64,000 nucleotides of DNA. Origin: Hypericum androsaemum (Eukaryota > Streptophyta > Magnoliopsida > Malpighiales > Hypericaceae). The position numbers and the translations under genes were made by a program. The DNA lies in NCBI GenBank assembly GCA_963995505.1, contig OZ023180.1, positions 3,658,501 to 3,722,500 of the forward strand, in the 5' to 3' direction. Below the pieces are notes generated by a model that saw nothing but the letters and a program-made list of their open reading frames with translations, was not told the DNA's origin and made no database searches. Of this stretch, positions 33,669-46,209 are shown in pieces (position 1 is the first letter of the stretch; each line of letters opens with the position of its first letter).

Positions 33669-34210
33669 AGAACGTCCATAGCGGTAACTCAACCATGATG
33701 AGTGGAGATCCCACAAACTTGGTTTAATGAGACAACTAAGTTATGGAGGGTTCAGTTAATCACCTGGAACCTATCTCATTCTCAGAAACTGCCCAGGTAT
33801 TAACCTGCAGAGGTGTGGTAAGGTTAAGCATTACACTTTTAATGATTCCTATACCTTGATAAAGGTGGAGTATGGCAGGATATTCCTGATAGGAGATCAC
33901 CTATGTAAGTGTGAAGTGAGGCCGTTCAAATGGGAAAAACACTTATGAATCTAAGAAACGGTCCATGGCCGAAATGGACACAACGTGAGAACCCAAATAT
34001 ACTAGGGTTATTATTGTGTAAATGTTATTGTCTTGGTTTACGCCAAAAGCTGACAGTTCAAGACATCACGTTCACCGAGCAGCGAGTAAATCTGATAACA
34101 TATTACTAAAGAAGGTTCAAAGCCGCAAGCTACCTGTCTCGATGCAATAATAACACGTCAGAACTTTCGATTAGAGTCTGCATGCATTAATCATCATTCA
34201 TGTGGAAGAT
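33669..34210 (+). other. 3' noncoding region of element C
   Basis: About 542 bp, starting AGAACGTCCATAGCGGTAAC and closely similar to 17314-17858 of element B. It ends at the purine tract before the 3' LTR. It has no coding frame. Confidence 0.7.
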
Positions 34211-35170
34211 TGTTGGGAAAGTTTTGAATGAAAATTCAAGCAAAGCCCAAACTGGAAAGGCCCAAAGTGGGAGGCCCAAAAGGGGAATGGAAAGTGCAAT
34301 CCCACATTGGAAAGTGGCACCAATATTTCCTAGTTTATAAGGAGAAACTCCTTGTTGACTAGGAAATAAGTTGACCACCTGAAGGGAAAGCCAACTCGGA
34401 CCGCGATGAGGATGGTGCGTAGCACCATCTGAGCATAAGCACGAGCACGTGCACACGCACGCGCATGTGCGTGTGTATGTGCATGTGCGCATGGTGCATT
34501 GGACGCAGGTCGCAATGGGCACTTTGTGGCGCACTTGGTACTTCGCACGTGCGCATCGTCGCGAGGAGCTGTAGGAGCCTTCAGTATTTTGCCCGGGTCT
34601 GGAGAAAGCTGCGCAGCTACCGAAATGACGAGGAGCTGCGAGAACCTTCCAGTATGGCCACCGAAGAGGCACGAAGGGCCAGAAGGCCGAAGAGTTATGA
34701 GATCCCTCACGAAAGGGCGCCAGCACAGTCTGGGTGCGCCTGGAAGGATCCAGAAGCCACAGAAGGGCCACGAGCGCAGCCAGCCAGCCTGCTGGCCGAA
34801 CGGACCCGTTCCTTCGGGGTGGCTGCTTCCCTGCCTCCTCCAGCCATTAAATAGGCCTGCCCCCTTGCCATTTATCTAATCCCAGCAACAAAGTGCATTC
34901 CGTAGCATTGTTGTCTTCTTCTCTCCCCCGTTCTTCACTTACAAAGAGTCCGAAAGTTCTGGATATATAAGGGTTCGCCCGAAAGTTTCGAGATACGTGT
35001 GCAACGTTCTTGGAAACGCCCGAACAGTCATTGTAACTTGGAGACGATTGCCGTAGCCCGTACCGCACTGAAATATATGGGGCAATCTCGTCTTACGGAG
35101 AAAGTGTCCAACACTTGCCTCGACTGCCATAGATCCTAATCAAGTACACCAACCCTCCGATCAAACAACA
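34211..35170 (+). repeat. Element C 3' LTR
   Basis: 960 bp, TGTTGGGAAAG to AAACAACA. Shows the alternating purine-pyrimidine tract (34436-34497), a TATA-like ATTAAATAGG near 34846, a U5 hairpin near 35045-35084, and AATCTCGTCTTACG right after it. A CAAGTACAC block is kept near its end. Confidence 0.9.
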
Positions 35171-35739
35171 GTGATTACCTTCAAATAAAATTTATCGAAA
35201 CAAAGTTTGTACGTGATTTGATATTATCATCATGCGAAGAAACAAAAATCGTGTGAGTCAGAATAAACTCTCTCTGATATTATTAGAAACTCAATATTCA
35301 ACCTAAAATTTTAAACAAGGCAAAAGCGAAGGGGATGGTTATCCTTTGACGTTTGCAAGTGAACTGACTTTGTTTCGATATAATTTTAGGGATAAGTTCA
35401 TTTGAGTACCCTATAGTTTTACTCATTTTGCCTGGAGTACCATATGGTTTCAAATTAGTAGTTTAGTACCCTGTTGTTGACCACCAATTATCAGGGCAGG
35501 TCTGTGGTTGACCACCAATTATCAGGGCAGGTCCAAGGCGGCTGCCCGTCGAAACTCGCCCGAAATGATACCATTTTGAAACTATGTGAAAGACACGTGG
35601 CACCCGACTTTTTTAAGTTAAAGATGACGTGGACTATGGTAAATTGCCTATTTAGTCCCTAAAATGAACTTATCCCTAAAAATTAATTAACTCACTCTCT
35701 CTCCCCCTCTCTCCTCCTCCCCTCTCTCTCTCCCCCCTC

Positions 35740-36336
<597 letters not shown>

Positions 36337-36711
36337 TGTAGCGAAGCCCGTCAATTGGAGGTGATGGAAGATGGAGGAGAGGAGGAAATAGAGGATGGAG
36401 GAGAGGACGGTGGAGAGAGAGAGAGGTTGAAGATAAAGTTTGGGCTTTTTTGAAATAATATAAAAAAATTAGGGACTAAATAGGTAATTTACTACTATCC
36501 ACGTCAGCTTTAACTTAAAAAAGTCAGGTGCCACGTGTCTTCCACGTGGTCTCAAAACGGTGTCGTTTCGGACGGGTTTCGACGGGCAGCCGTCTTGGAC
36601 CTGCCCTGATAATTGGTGGTCAACTACAGGGTACTAAACTACTAATTTGAAACCACATGGTACTCCAGGCGAAATGAGTAAAACTACAGGGTACTAAAAT
36701 AAACTTATCCC

Positions 36712-38177
36712 ATATTTTAATAACGTGTCATTGTTTTTTTTTTTGGTGGAATAACGTGTCATTGTTTGAGTAACCAAAAAATAGAATATCCTCTTTACTC
36801 CTTTAGCTTAATTGTTTGGTATTATTGCTAGTATAAGTTATGGTTGCTGAGGTTGGACTCCGTAATTAAATGAAGTGGTCGGTGCGTTGTCCAATACCAG
36901 AGAAGTTCTTAAAACTAACGGCTAAACCACGGGGAGAATAGAAATAGAATAAAAAAGATCTTTTCCACTCCTGCAGGGGGTAACCAGCGCAGAAGCCAAT
37001 AGAAAGTTCTTGGTTTAATGATTGGGATAAAATAAAGCTGAACTAAATAAGTTTCAAATACTCATGAAAAAATGAGAGAATGAAGTTGGGATTTTTCCAA
37101 CTCGTGGACAAAATTGTTAAGCTTTGTACTTTGACCAGTTGGGACATCATACAGTTCAAAATATTAGGATTATAGTTATGAAAATTCACATAACTATTGC
37201 TTTAAATTCTAATATAATATTCAGATATTTTGATTAGGCCACCCGTTAATGCTAATACAATCTCCAAGTCATAGTATATTAGTAAAGTCAAAACTCGTTG
37301 ACAATTTTTAGTAAAATAAATTTAATATTAATAGAATTAAATTATTATGTTCACATTTGTAGATAAAACCAAAAAATTGAAATTGGTTTCATCTTTTTAA
37401 TTAAAATATATGTAATACTAGAAACATTGGAAATATATATGCATATTCTCACTCGCTGATACTTTATTAGCCTCTACTGTATAATAATTCCAATTCCCGA
37501 GTTTGGGCCTCAACAAAAGAGAAGGGGGAATTGAGGTATGGGCTTTAGGCCCAGTCATCAGAGACTGGCATGGGCTGGCCTGAGGATTAAGATTGGGCCT
37601 TTTGGTTCACAATCGAAGTTCTGTATACACCATATAGCCCATGGGCTGCAGTAGACGAGTACTTATCAATGACTTCTTTTGCCTTTTGTTTTACAAAAAC
37701 AATTCTTTTAGAACAAAAAAAAATAGAATTAGTATATGCAAGTATTTATCAATTTATGACCTGAAGCATAGCTTTATTCTTCTTTTTCTAATGAAGAAGT
37801 TCAGAATCGAGTACGAACAATTTGGTAATTAAGTCACAATTTCCTAATCGCATTAATTTCACAAGAAAAGAAATTACCAAATTGATGCAGCTAAAAGAGT
37901 CCAGAAATGATCATTTCGGATAGGAGGATGGAACAGAAACAGCTTCACATATCTGACTTCCATCCATAGGGGGATACAAACTAAAGGATATCCAACAAGA
38001 ATCAACCTCAACAATTTGAGTTAACATGTGAAGCTGGGAAGCTTGTTTCTCAAGGTTCTTATTATGCTTCCACTGTCAAAGACACTCAACTAGGGATGGA
38101 CTGAATTGAATTTCTAAGAAAAAAGACGAATCAAACCACAATCTTCCTCGAAGAAGATAAAAAATGAACTTGAGGTC
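36712..38177. other. Intergenic DNA between the Pack-MULE and element E
   Basis: AT-rich sequence with no gene or transposon ends recognised. A short duplication of ATAACGTGTCATTGTTT occurs near 36720 and 36751. Small open frames look like chance. Confidence 0.5.
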
Positions 38178-38981
38178 TTACTTATTGGGGAAATTATCTA
38201 CTTCCCGTGGACCCAAATAACGCAATAGAAAATACATACGAGCAAATCACGAGAAGCACAACGCACAAAGCACAAGGAAAGTACAAGGAGGGACACAAAA
38301 TTTGGTTACCCGCTTTGATCTATAACGATCTACATCCGGGGGCTTCCAAGCCAGGAGAGATTCTACTATATCATGTTCGAGTTTCACTCGTTCTCACAAC
38401 AATGGATGCCTTCACTCGGCTCACTCTCTCCTCCTCTTCTCACCATAGGTTACCCACACTCTTGGGAGCTCTCACTCTTGGCAAAATCCTAGGTTTGGGC
38501 TCTACCCACTCTTCAGACAAACTCTCCTTCACTCGAAGAGCACCACCTCCTTCAATTAGAGTGGCTAACCCTTCTTCTTAGCAAGGCCCTTCACTCGGGC
38601 TCTACCCACACGTCGGACAACTCTCCTTCACTCAGAGAGCACCACCTCCTTCACTCGGGGTGGCTAACCCTTCTTCTTGGATTTATCCTTCACTTGGAGT
38701 TCTTCTTCTTCTCCTCCTCCTTCACTTGGAGGCAACCCTTCTTACTGGGTCTTCTTCTTCTCCTCTTTCAGTTGGAGGTCTTCTTCCTCTTCTCTGTCTC
38801 CTTCACTTAGAAGTAACCCTTCACTTGGGTTGGACAACTTTGGGGCCATGGGCCACTCTCATCCACTTGGAGAGCACCTCCTCTTTCCCTCTTCTCTCTT
38901 TGCTATGGACAAACCTCCTTCACTTTGAGGGTTGGGAGACCCTTTCTCTAGGAGTATACACATCAAATGGGAGGCCAAAGT

Positions 38982-40331
38982 TATGAGTGAGCAAAAAACC
39001 GATCTAAACTACAAACCGCACCAAACCGCACATCACAAACCGAACAAAAATCACACTGAATTATTGAGGCAGTTTGAAGGTACGATTTGACACCGAAACC
39101 CCACATAGCAGGTCAGCTACAATTTTTAATTCGTACCGCACCGCCCCGCCAAACCGCACACCAAATACAAAATGATATATATATATATTATATATATATA
39201 TATATAATATATATATATAATTTTCGAGAGCCAGCACAAGAACTCCCTATCTATCCCTCTTCCTCTTTCCCTAATTATTTCTCAAACCCCCTCTCTCCCT
39301 CCCGATTAATTTATTTCCGAAGCCCCCTCCCTCCTAACTAGATCCTCATCCTTCGATCTCAGAGCTCTCCCGTCGGCGACCACCGAGGCGGATAGGACAA
39401 CTGTGGTGACCATCAGCAATCACTGATCCCCAAATCAAAAAACCCTAAACCCCCAAATCATAAAACCCCCAAATCATAAAACCACCAAACACCGATGATA
39501 TCTCCACCCTACACCAACTTCCGCCGTCTCTCTCAGACATTTTCCAAGTCCTCATACACCTATCAAAAACCCTAAGGTAGAAATAGCTTAATTTGTGTAA
39601 TTTCTATTTAATTTTTTTAGTTTGTTATAGAGTAGTAATTATTTCTGCCTTTCCCTCTACCTTTCCTCTCTTCCAGGCATCCACTCTCTCAAGCGTCCTC
39701 CAAGTCCTCCGAGTCCTCCACCTTTCCCTCTGCCATCCTCTAGTTCCATCTCCACCAAGTCCGGGAATTTTGATCCAAAATGGTAGAATTTGAAGTCGAA
39801 GACGACGACTAGAAGGCTGCTTAGAGGTTGGAACTTGCTGGAATTTGGATGTTGCTGTTATTATATCTTGAATTAGTTGTGAGAGGATAAAATTTGGATG
39901 TTGCTTTCGTTAATTTGCTGCTCGAACTTGTTAGAATTTGCTGTTAGAACTGGTTGAAATTTATCGCTTGTTTTCGTGAATTTTGTGAACTTGGATTTGC
40001 AGTATGGAATTTGCAACTTGTTGTGAAGTTCTTGGCCCTTTTATGTTTATAATTCATGGACTTGTTGGGAAGTTAGGAACTGGGCTTAATTTTTTCCCCA
40101 AAAAATTGAAGAAAAGGCTTTTTTATCCGAATTTGGGCCTAATGAAATTTGGCCCACTTTGTGGTGTTAAACCGCAACCCGCACCACACCGCACCCACAT
40201 CGCGACACCCCGAACCGCACGGTTTTGCACTAAACTGCAAACTGCACTTTGTGTATTTTACTAAATTAAATATTGCAGTGCGGTGTCAAATTTTACATCA
40301 ACACCGCAAAATCGCACCGAACTCACTCCTA
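38982..40331. mobile_element. Non-autonomous hAT element, 1350 bp, inside the element E LTR
   Basis: Ends TATGAGTGAG and CTCACTCCTA are 9/10 inverted repeats. The 8-bp target duplication is GCCAAAGT / GCCAACGT (38974-38981 and 40332-40339), one base decayed. The uninterrupted right LTR confirms the empty site (near 43320). Subterminal DNA is full of AACCGCACC-type repeats, in opposite orientation at the two ends. A long AT repeat lies at 39174-39222. No transposase domain was recognised. Confidence 0.87.
39174..39222. repeat. AT-rich microsatellite in the hAT element
   Basis: Interrupted (TA)n tract of about 49 bp. Confidence 0.9.
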
Positions 40332-40775
40332 GCCAACGTGGGTATTTATAGTGCCCACAACCTAGGAAACTATATCGAGTCGGGAGGGACATTTTTGTCT
40401 ACCAAAATGCCAACTTTCTGGGCTGTCTGGCTGGCGCCATCTCTCGGGCGGGCCCCAAAATTAAGACAGGCATTGGGGCTGGCGGGCGCCAGCCCCTTGG
40501 CGGGAGCCAGGCCCACTGCGGCTCTTTAACCCGCTTCATCATGCCTTCTCGCCTTAACTTCTCGACCTGATTATCACCTCAATCAATCTCAAGGCTCTTC
40601 ACTCGAGCCACATGACCCTCGGATGTCTTCAATGTCTTCACTCGACTCTTAACTCGATTGATTCTCCGAGCGTCCCCAGACTCTGAACCCAATCGATCAA
40701 CTCTCGAACCGTCCTCATGGCTCTTCACTCGAGTCACCCGAATACTTCACTCGTACTCAGGCTCCATACCCAACA

Positions 40776-41035
40776 ATCTCCCACCTGGAGACTGATCTCC
40801 ACACGATCTACCCGTCACTAGGCAACCATCTTCTTCACTTGGCAATCTCCCACCCGGAGACTCATCACATCACGAACCACCCGTCACTAGGTAATTTTCA
40901 TTTGTCAATCTCCCACCTGGAGACTAACCACATTCACAAACTATCTCTCACAAGGTGATTCTCATCACTAGGCAATCTTCCATCCGGAGACTAACCTCTT
41001 CATCAATCACCCGTCACTAGGTGACCTTCATCCCA
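40776..41035 (-). repeat. Four degenerate 63-69-bp repeats, each with a polypurine-like cassette
   Basis: On the plus strand, units start at 40776, 40845, 40908 and 40975 with ATCTCCCACCTGGAGACT or a close variant. On the coding strand each reads AGTCTCCAGGTGGGAGAT. The unit touching the LTR is the expected polypurine tract for plus-strand priming; the other three repeat it upstream. CCCGTCACTAGG recurs in the units. Confidence 0.78.
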
Positions 41036-41294
41036 ATCGGCGCTTCGGCCTTCCTCTATAAAGCCTGTCAAGTGAACGGGCACCCACTTCTTTGTCTTCT
41101 CACATTGCTTTCCAAGATTCTTCAAAAGACCTTCTCACAACTCCCACCAGATCTACTATCACTGGTCTTGTACGCTCCTTTGCATACCTCACACGACCAC
41201 CCGTGAAAGCACCCGGAGTCTTCCGCTTCTGAGCTCTCTCCTTGCAACACTCGTTCTCCTTTGCCACACCAACTCTTCTAGCCTCCTGATTATG

Positions 41295-41894
41295 TCATGC
41301 CTTGCCACTATGGAGTTTCGCTAGTCCCCAAGTCTCATTGGCACCCAATGACTCCATCTTCTCACTCTTTGCAAGCATCTTCTCACGCATAAGCTTACTC
41401 CGCTGTGCCTTTACATAATCTCCTGGCTCATCACCTATCGACAAGAGATAGTAGTTCACGGGCGAGTACCACTGCGATGAACCACCTTCACTTGTGGAAC
41501 TCCGCTGTGAAACCACTGACGGTGGGGAACTTGGTTTCACCTTCTCCTCACTGGCCTCCTGGCCATTCAGTACATTCTTGCTCCCACTCGGGTTCGAGAT
41601 GTCTCACTCGACCATCTGACTGCTAGAACCCCCATCATTAGCAATACTCCCCTCGTCTTTCTCCATGGACTCGGCATTATACTTGCTCTTCTCATCTGCA
41701 ACAACAAGAACAAATATCACACAACCAAACATACGAAGATGAGTTAGATTAATCTTCTTCCTACTCCAAGCCACCTTCGATATCACACTCTCCAAAGGGC
41801 TTGATGGTACTCCATTAATCAAGTAAGAAGCGGTGTTCACTTCATCCGCCCTCAATAACTTCAATAGCCCACACTTCACTTGCATAGCTCTCAC
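41295..41894 (-). pseudogene. Integrase C-terminal fragment of element E
   Basis: The segment 41894-41604 resembles the region after the copia integrase core (TASYLINGVPSSPLESVI, then LTHLRMFGCVIFVL). 41540-41295 continues with a Ser-rich stretch and no clear domain. Protease, reverse transcriptase and RNase H are missing. Confidence 0.65.
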
Positions 41895-42249
41895 TTGGTT
41901 GTCGTGTTCATCTTCTCCACGATGCCATCTTCTTCGGGGTTTTTAGCTATTGTCTTCTTCTTGCGACTCCCCATCGCTTCACGGTACTTTTTGAACTCTT
42001 GGGAGTTGTACTCTCCGCCATTTTCAATCTCAAGCACACCTTAAGATCCTTCTTTCCAATAGAGGTCTTGTAGCACGAACTACCCAAGGATGCCACCAGT
42101 CCCGGTCCCTTTACTTGGACCAATTCAAACTTCTCATCTTTTCAGAAATCGCTACCTCTCGAATAGCTCACTCTCTGCTCTCCAAGATCACAAAGACCTA
42201 CCTCTATAGTTCTCAAGCTTTGTAGCTTCCCTGTTGAATAAATCACCCT

Positions 42250-42480
42250 CATTCTCTTCTCACACATATGGCCGAGTCGATAATGCTACTCTGCATCTTT
42301 CGTCATACTCACAAGGCCAATACTGTCATAGGCGTTCCTCATCGCATACAACGCACCCTCTTCGGTCATCACACTCCTAGACAAGGACAAGCACACCACA
42401 CTCATCACTTTTTGGTCTAGGAGCTTCCACTCCTCTTTCTTCATATCATCAAAACTTCTGCACGGGCGATTTCACTTCAC
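42250..42480 (-). pseudogene. gag fragment of element E
   Basis: One minus-strand frame reads EWKLLDQKVMSVVCLSLSRS and TEEGALYAMRNAYDS, typical of the copia gag N-terminal half. It is cut off near 42270, where sequence unlike gag follows. Confidence 0.6.
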
Positions 42481-42514
42481 ACATCATGGTTGCTCTCACC
42501 ACGTCCTAACCCGG

Positions 42515-42526
42515 GCTCTGATACCA
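42515..42526 (-). promoter_or_regulatory. Primer-binding site of element E (initiator tRNA-Met)
   Basis: Minus-strand TGGTATCAGAGC, two bases from the 5' LTR end (42529). It is the usual plant copia site. Confidence 0.9.
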
Positions 42527-42528
42527 GT

Positions 42529-43759
42529 TGTTGGGAAAATTACTGACTTCTCGTGGACCCAAGCAATGCAACAAAAAATATATACGAGCAAACTACGATA
42601 ACCACGAGAAGCACAACGCACAAAGCACAAAGAAAGTACAAGGAGGGACACAAAATTTGGTTACCTGGTTTGATCCACAATGATCTACATCCGGGAGCTT
42701 CTAAGCTAAGAGAGATTCTACTATATCACGCTCGACCTTCACTCGCTCTCACAATAATGGATGCCTTCACTTGGCTCACTCTCTCCTCCTCTTCTCTCCA
42801 TAGGTAACCCACACACTTGGGAGTTCTCACTCTTGGTAAAATCCTAGGCTTGGGCTCTACCCACTCTTCGGGTAAACTCTCCTTCACTTGGAGAGTACCA
42901 CCTCCTTCACTTAGAGTGGCTAACCCTTCTTCTTGGCATGGCCCTTCACTCGGGCTCTATCCACACGTCGGACAACTCTCCTTCACTCGGTGAGTACCAC
43001 CTCCTTACTAGGGGTGGCTAACCCTTCTTCTTGGGTTTACCTTTCACTTGGAGTTCTTCTTCTCCTCCTCCTTCACTTGCAGGTAACCCTTCTTCTTGGG
43101 TCTTCTTCTTCTCCTCCTTCACTTAGAGGTCTTCTTCCTCTTCTCCATCTCCTTCACTTGGAGGTAACCCTTCACTTGGGTTGGGCAACTTTGGGGCACA
43201 TGGGCCACTCTCCTCTACTTGAAGAGCACCTCCTCTTCTCTCTTTTCCATGGACAACCCTCCTTCACTTGGAGGGTTGGGAGACCCTTTCTCTAGGGGTT
43301 CACATATTAAATGGGAGGTCAAAGTGGGTATTTATAGTGCCCACAACCTAGACAACTATTTGAAGTCGGGAGGCGCATTTTGGTCCACCAAAATGCTAAC
43401 TTTCTGGGCTGTCTGGCGGGCGCAAGAATTTGGACAGGCGTTGGGGTTAGGACGGGCGCCAGCCTTTTCACGACTGGCCATTGGCGGGTGCCAGGCCTGC
43501 TGCGGCTCTTTAACCCGCTTCGTCTCACCTTCTCACCTTCACTTCTCGAACCGATCGTCACCCCGATCAACCTCAAGGCTCTTCACTCGAGCCACACAAC
43601 CCTCGGATGTCCTCAACGTTTTCACTCGACTCTTGACTCAATTAATTTTTCGAGCATCCTCGGACTCTGAACCCAATCGATCAACTCTCGGACCATCCTT
43701 ATGGCTCTTCACTCGAGCCACCCGAATACTTCACTCGTACTCAGGCTCCATACCCAACA
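42529..43759 (-). repeat. Element E 5' LTR (right)
   Basis: 1231 bp, on the minus strand starting TGTTGGGTATGGAGCC and ending TTTTCCCAACA. It is uninterrupted, so it gives the empty site for the hAT insertion in the other LTR. Its many CTTCACTTGGAGG repeats create long Leu/Ser-rich frames that are not genes. Confidence 0.9.
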
Positions 43760-43764
43760 TTACT

Positions 43765-44442
43765 AACCAAATACTCAACCTGTCACAGCTTCTTGTCAGG
43801 AGAAGCGAGATCAATTAGGCGATCACTATGCAATCTGAGATGCAATCTGAGATGGCATAATAGCAGTATCAGGAGGTTCGAATTGTATGACTTCAAAAAA
43901 CTCTAGAACCTGAATGTGAAGACAATTACACGGGTCAAAACTGAACCGACACAAAACCTTCGAAGAGAAAATGATAACATTTAATCTTAACGAAGAAAGT
44001 TGTGCACCATAAGGGAAATGAAAAGAAGCAATACCTTGCTCTTGCTAATTGACTGGGTTGTGAAAGAAAGCATCCATCAATACATGGCCAGACCCAATTT
44101 GAAATAGGCCTCTTCCAAAAAGATGTCTGATTATGACCTGACACACTTCAGTTGAAATTCCACATCCAAACTTTAGAAGCCATGCTTTCTGAGGAAAAGA
44201 AAGATGACCATAATACTTGAACATTGATTGGGATAGTTAATATTTCGATGCTCAAAACAGATAACAATTAGTTAATGAAAGAATAGGTTTGATTCTTTTG
44301 TCTAAATCTAAGTTCAAGGTTCTAGATACATAGTGAAGTAGCTCTAAAACGGGAATGTGGTTACTCTTCAAACACTAGATTATAGAACTAACAGCGATGC
44401 TGTGAGTTGTGAAGGAGAGATATGAACTCTTATCTAGTTAAG
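43765..44442. other. Intergenic DNA between elements E and F
   Basis: About 680 bp without a recognised gene. No similarity to the neighbouring elements was noticed. Confidence 0.5.
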
Positions 44443-44447
44443 AAAAG

Positions 44448-44631
44448 TGTTAGGATTTGTCTCAAATTCCTAATTAGAATAGAACTCTATTTTCTATTGT
44501 AAAATATATTGGGCTTGTCCTCTATATATAGGAGGGTAGGGATTAGATGTTCTTTGGTCTGGTCTTTGCATAACGCAATGGTAGTATAGGCACGAGAGAG
44601 TTAGGCTTAAGGCACCGCCTCACCTATGGCC
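44448..44631 (+). repeat. Truncated 5' LTR of element F
   Basis: Starts TGTTAGGATTTGTCTC and matches 45854-46036 closely. The match ends at CACCTATGGCC. It contains TATATATAGG near 44523. Confidence 0.82.
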
Positions 44632-45240
44632 AGTTTTGAGGCTGGTATATTTGGGTTTGACCATTTTTTGTTATGGAGGCTTGGTGGATATTGAAGTTTG
44701 GGCCGGGTTTGATGGGCGTGGTAATTTTGTTTGTTCGAGTTAAAGAATTTGACCAAAGAAGGGTCAGATTGGGGTCCTATGAATTGGATTGGTTCAGGTC
44801 AGGAGATTCATAGTTGAAGATCGGTCATGTGATTTGATTCAAGGTGGAGACTTGTTGGGTGTTTGACCCAAATCTTATTGGACCGGGTCCAATGGTATCT
44901 CCTATACATGTATGTGGTATTATGTGTGTAGTCGAGAGTGGTGTGAAAAAGTTAGAGGAGTTTAAGGCGACTTCTTTCTCCAGAAGACTCTCTTGTTTCC
45001 ATGGGATTTGATCGGGTCTGGTTTAGGTTCATGGTTGATCGGTCATGGAGTGGCCATATCATAGTGGACAAGAAGGTGAATCATGTGAAGACCTTGAGCA
45101 TTGTTTGGACCAGTTACTGTTGACGATGAAGGCGAAGATATCCAAGTATCAATTTTGTTTTGACTCACAGGTTATGCAGTGTATCTCCTGGTTGCCCACG
45201 AGGATGGAGGAGTGAGGTGTAATAGCAACAGCAAGCTTAA

Positions 45241-45360
45241 TATCCAGAAGGTATTCACGTGAAGGTGATGTAAAGTCCTGTAGCTGGTGGAGAATTCCAA
45301 GATTGATGTCCAGAAGGTGTTCACGCGAAGGTGATGTAAAGGCCTGTACTGGTGTCCTCA
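45241..45360 (+). repeat. Two tandem copies of a roughly 65-bp unit in element F
   Basis: TCCAGAAGGTATTCACGTG at about 45242 and TCCAGAAGGTGTTCACGCG at about 45310, each followed by AAGGTGATGTAAAG and CCTGTA. Confidence 0.75.
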
Positions 45361-45853
45361 TCTCTTATTTGGACTGAGATTGGTGTTCGCTCAGCGATGT
45401 AACTCCAACAGTCGGTATCCACATGAAGGTGGAGGTTTCCCGTAAAGGTGGAGTCTGCTATGTCGGTAGAGAAATATTTTGAGAGTGCCCCGTGAGAGTA
45501 CACCATACTGGGATGAGTATTGGTTATGCTGGAGCTTCTGGGATTGAAGCTGGCCTATGAGATTTAGGCATTGTTGTGGGCGTTGGAGTGGTTTTCTCCA
45601 ATGTGAAAAACTCTCATGTTGTGCGCATGGTGATTTTCTCTTGTCGTATTGGTTCTTCAGAGTGGAAGACCCGAGGTGAGTTTATGTTGTTGAGATACTT
45701 GTGGAAGATTCCATTCGAGGTGGAGTTTTTCAAGATTGAGGCGGATGATTGAACTTACAAGAAGAGACACACAGTGAAGATGGTTTGATGTGGAAGATGA
45801 GCTTTGAAGCTGGAGAAGACGATTGATTTTGGAATTTGGTCCAAGGTGGAGAT

Positions 45854-46204
45854 TGTTAGGATTTGTCTTAAATTTCTAATTAGAATAGAACTCTATTTCC
45901 TATTGTGAAATATATTGGGCTTGTCCTCTATATATAGGAGGGTAGGGATTAGATGTTCTTTGGTCTGGTCTTTGCATAACGCAATGGTAGTATAGGCACG
46001 AGAGAGTTAGGCTTGAGGCACCGCCTCGCCTATGGCTTATGTACCATGTATCTCTACATAATATAGTGATGATCGTCTCGGCCCCGTGTAGTAGGTCAAT
46101 TGACCAAACCACGTAATATCGTGTGTCCTCGATTCTTCCTATCTCTCATACTACTTATTATGGGTGTTCTACACATCCGTGTTTACGCTTCTGCTGCCCA
46201 AACA
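45854..46204 (+). repeat. 3' LTR of element F
   Basis: 351 bp, TGTTAGGATTTGTCTT to CCCAAACA, followed by AAAAG. A TATA motif (CTATATATAGG) is near 45929. Confidence 0.85.
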
Positions 46205-46209
46205 AAAAG

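Larger units (their letters stand above)
30333..35170 (+). mobile_element. Copia element C (same family as B, deletion-riddled)
   Basis: TG...CA element with a 5-bp target duplication GTGAT (30328-30332 and 35171-35175). The 3' LTR is complete (34211-35170, 960 bp). The 5' LTR is reduced to about 260 bp and fused to gag. Two further deletions remove part of gag and 540 bp of reverse transcriptase. The polypurine tract (TGTGGAAGAT) and the 542-bp 3' noncoding region match element B. No primer site remains, so this copy cannot transpose. Confidence 0.92.
38183..40775 (-). repeat. Element E 3' LTR (left), split by a hAT element
   Basis: Parts 38183-38981 and 40340-40775 match the right LTR. The outer end reads TATTGGGG, where the right LTR has TGTTGGGA, a point change at the terminus. 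The body is rich in CTTCACTTGGAG-type short repeats. Confidence 0.87.
38183..43759 (-). mobile_element. Copia element E, minus strand, internally deleted, with a nested hAT element
   Basis: Minus-strand LTR element. The left LTR (3' LTR, 38183-40775) is about 1235 bp after removing the nested hAT element, and the right LTR (5' LTR, 42529-43759) is 1231 bp. A 5-bp target duplication TTACT flanks it (38178-38182 and 43760-43764). The primer site (42515-42526, minus) fits initiator tRNA-Met. Only about 1.75 kb of interior remains, with fragments of gag and integrase, so it is non-autonomous. Four polypurine-like cassettes lie beside the 3' LTR. Confidence 0.9.
44448..46204 (+). mobile_element. 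Non-autonomous LTR element F, 1757 bp, 5' LTR truncated
   Basis: TG...CA ends and target duplication AAAAG (44443-44447 and 46205-46209). The 3' LTR is 351 bp (45854-46204) and follows the purine tract AAGGTGGAGAT, the same as in the 1962-bp elements. The 5' LTR keeps only its first 185 bp or so (44448 to about 44631). The primer site is gone. The interior (about 1.2 kb) is GT-rich on the plus strand with no gag-pol domain recognised. Confidence 0.83.

Noticed and set aside
38660..39000. Leu/Ser-rich frames (also 42933-43300)
   Set aside because: They are products of short CTTCACTTGGAG repeats inside the LTRs of element E, which lies on the opposite strand.
40776..41035. CRISPR-like array of repeats and spacers
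   Set aside because: Units are degenerate, the genome is eukaryotic, and the repeats contain the polypurine tract of an LTR element.
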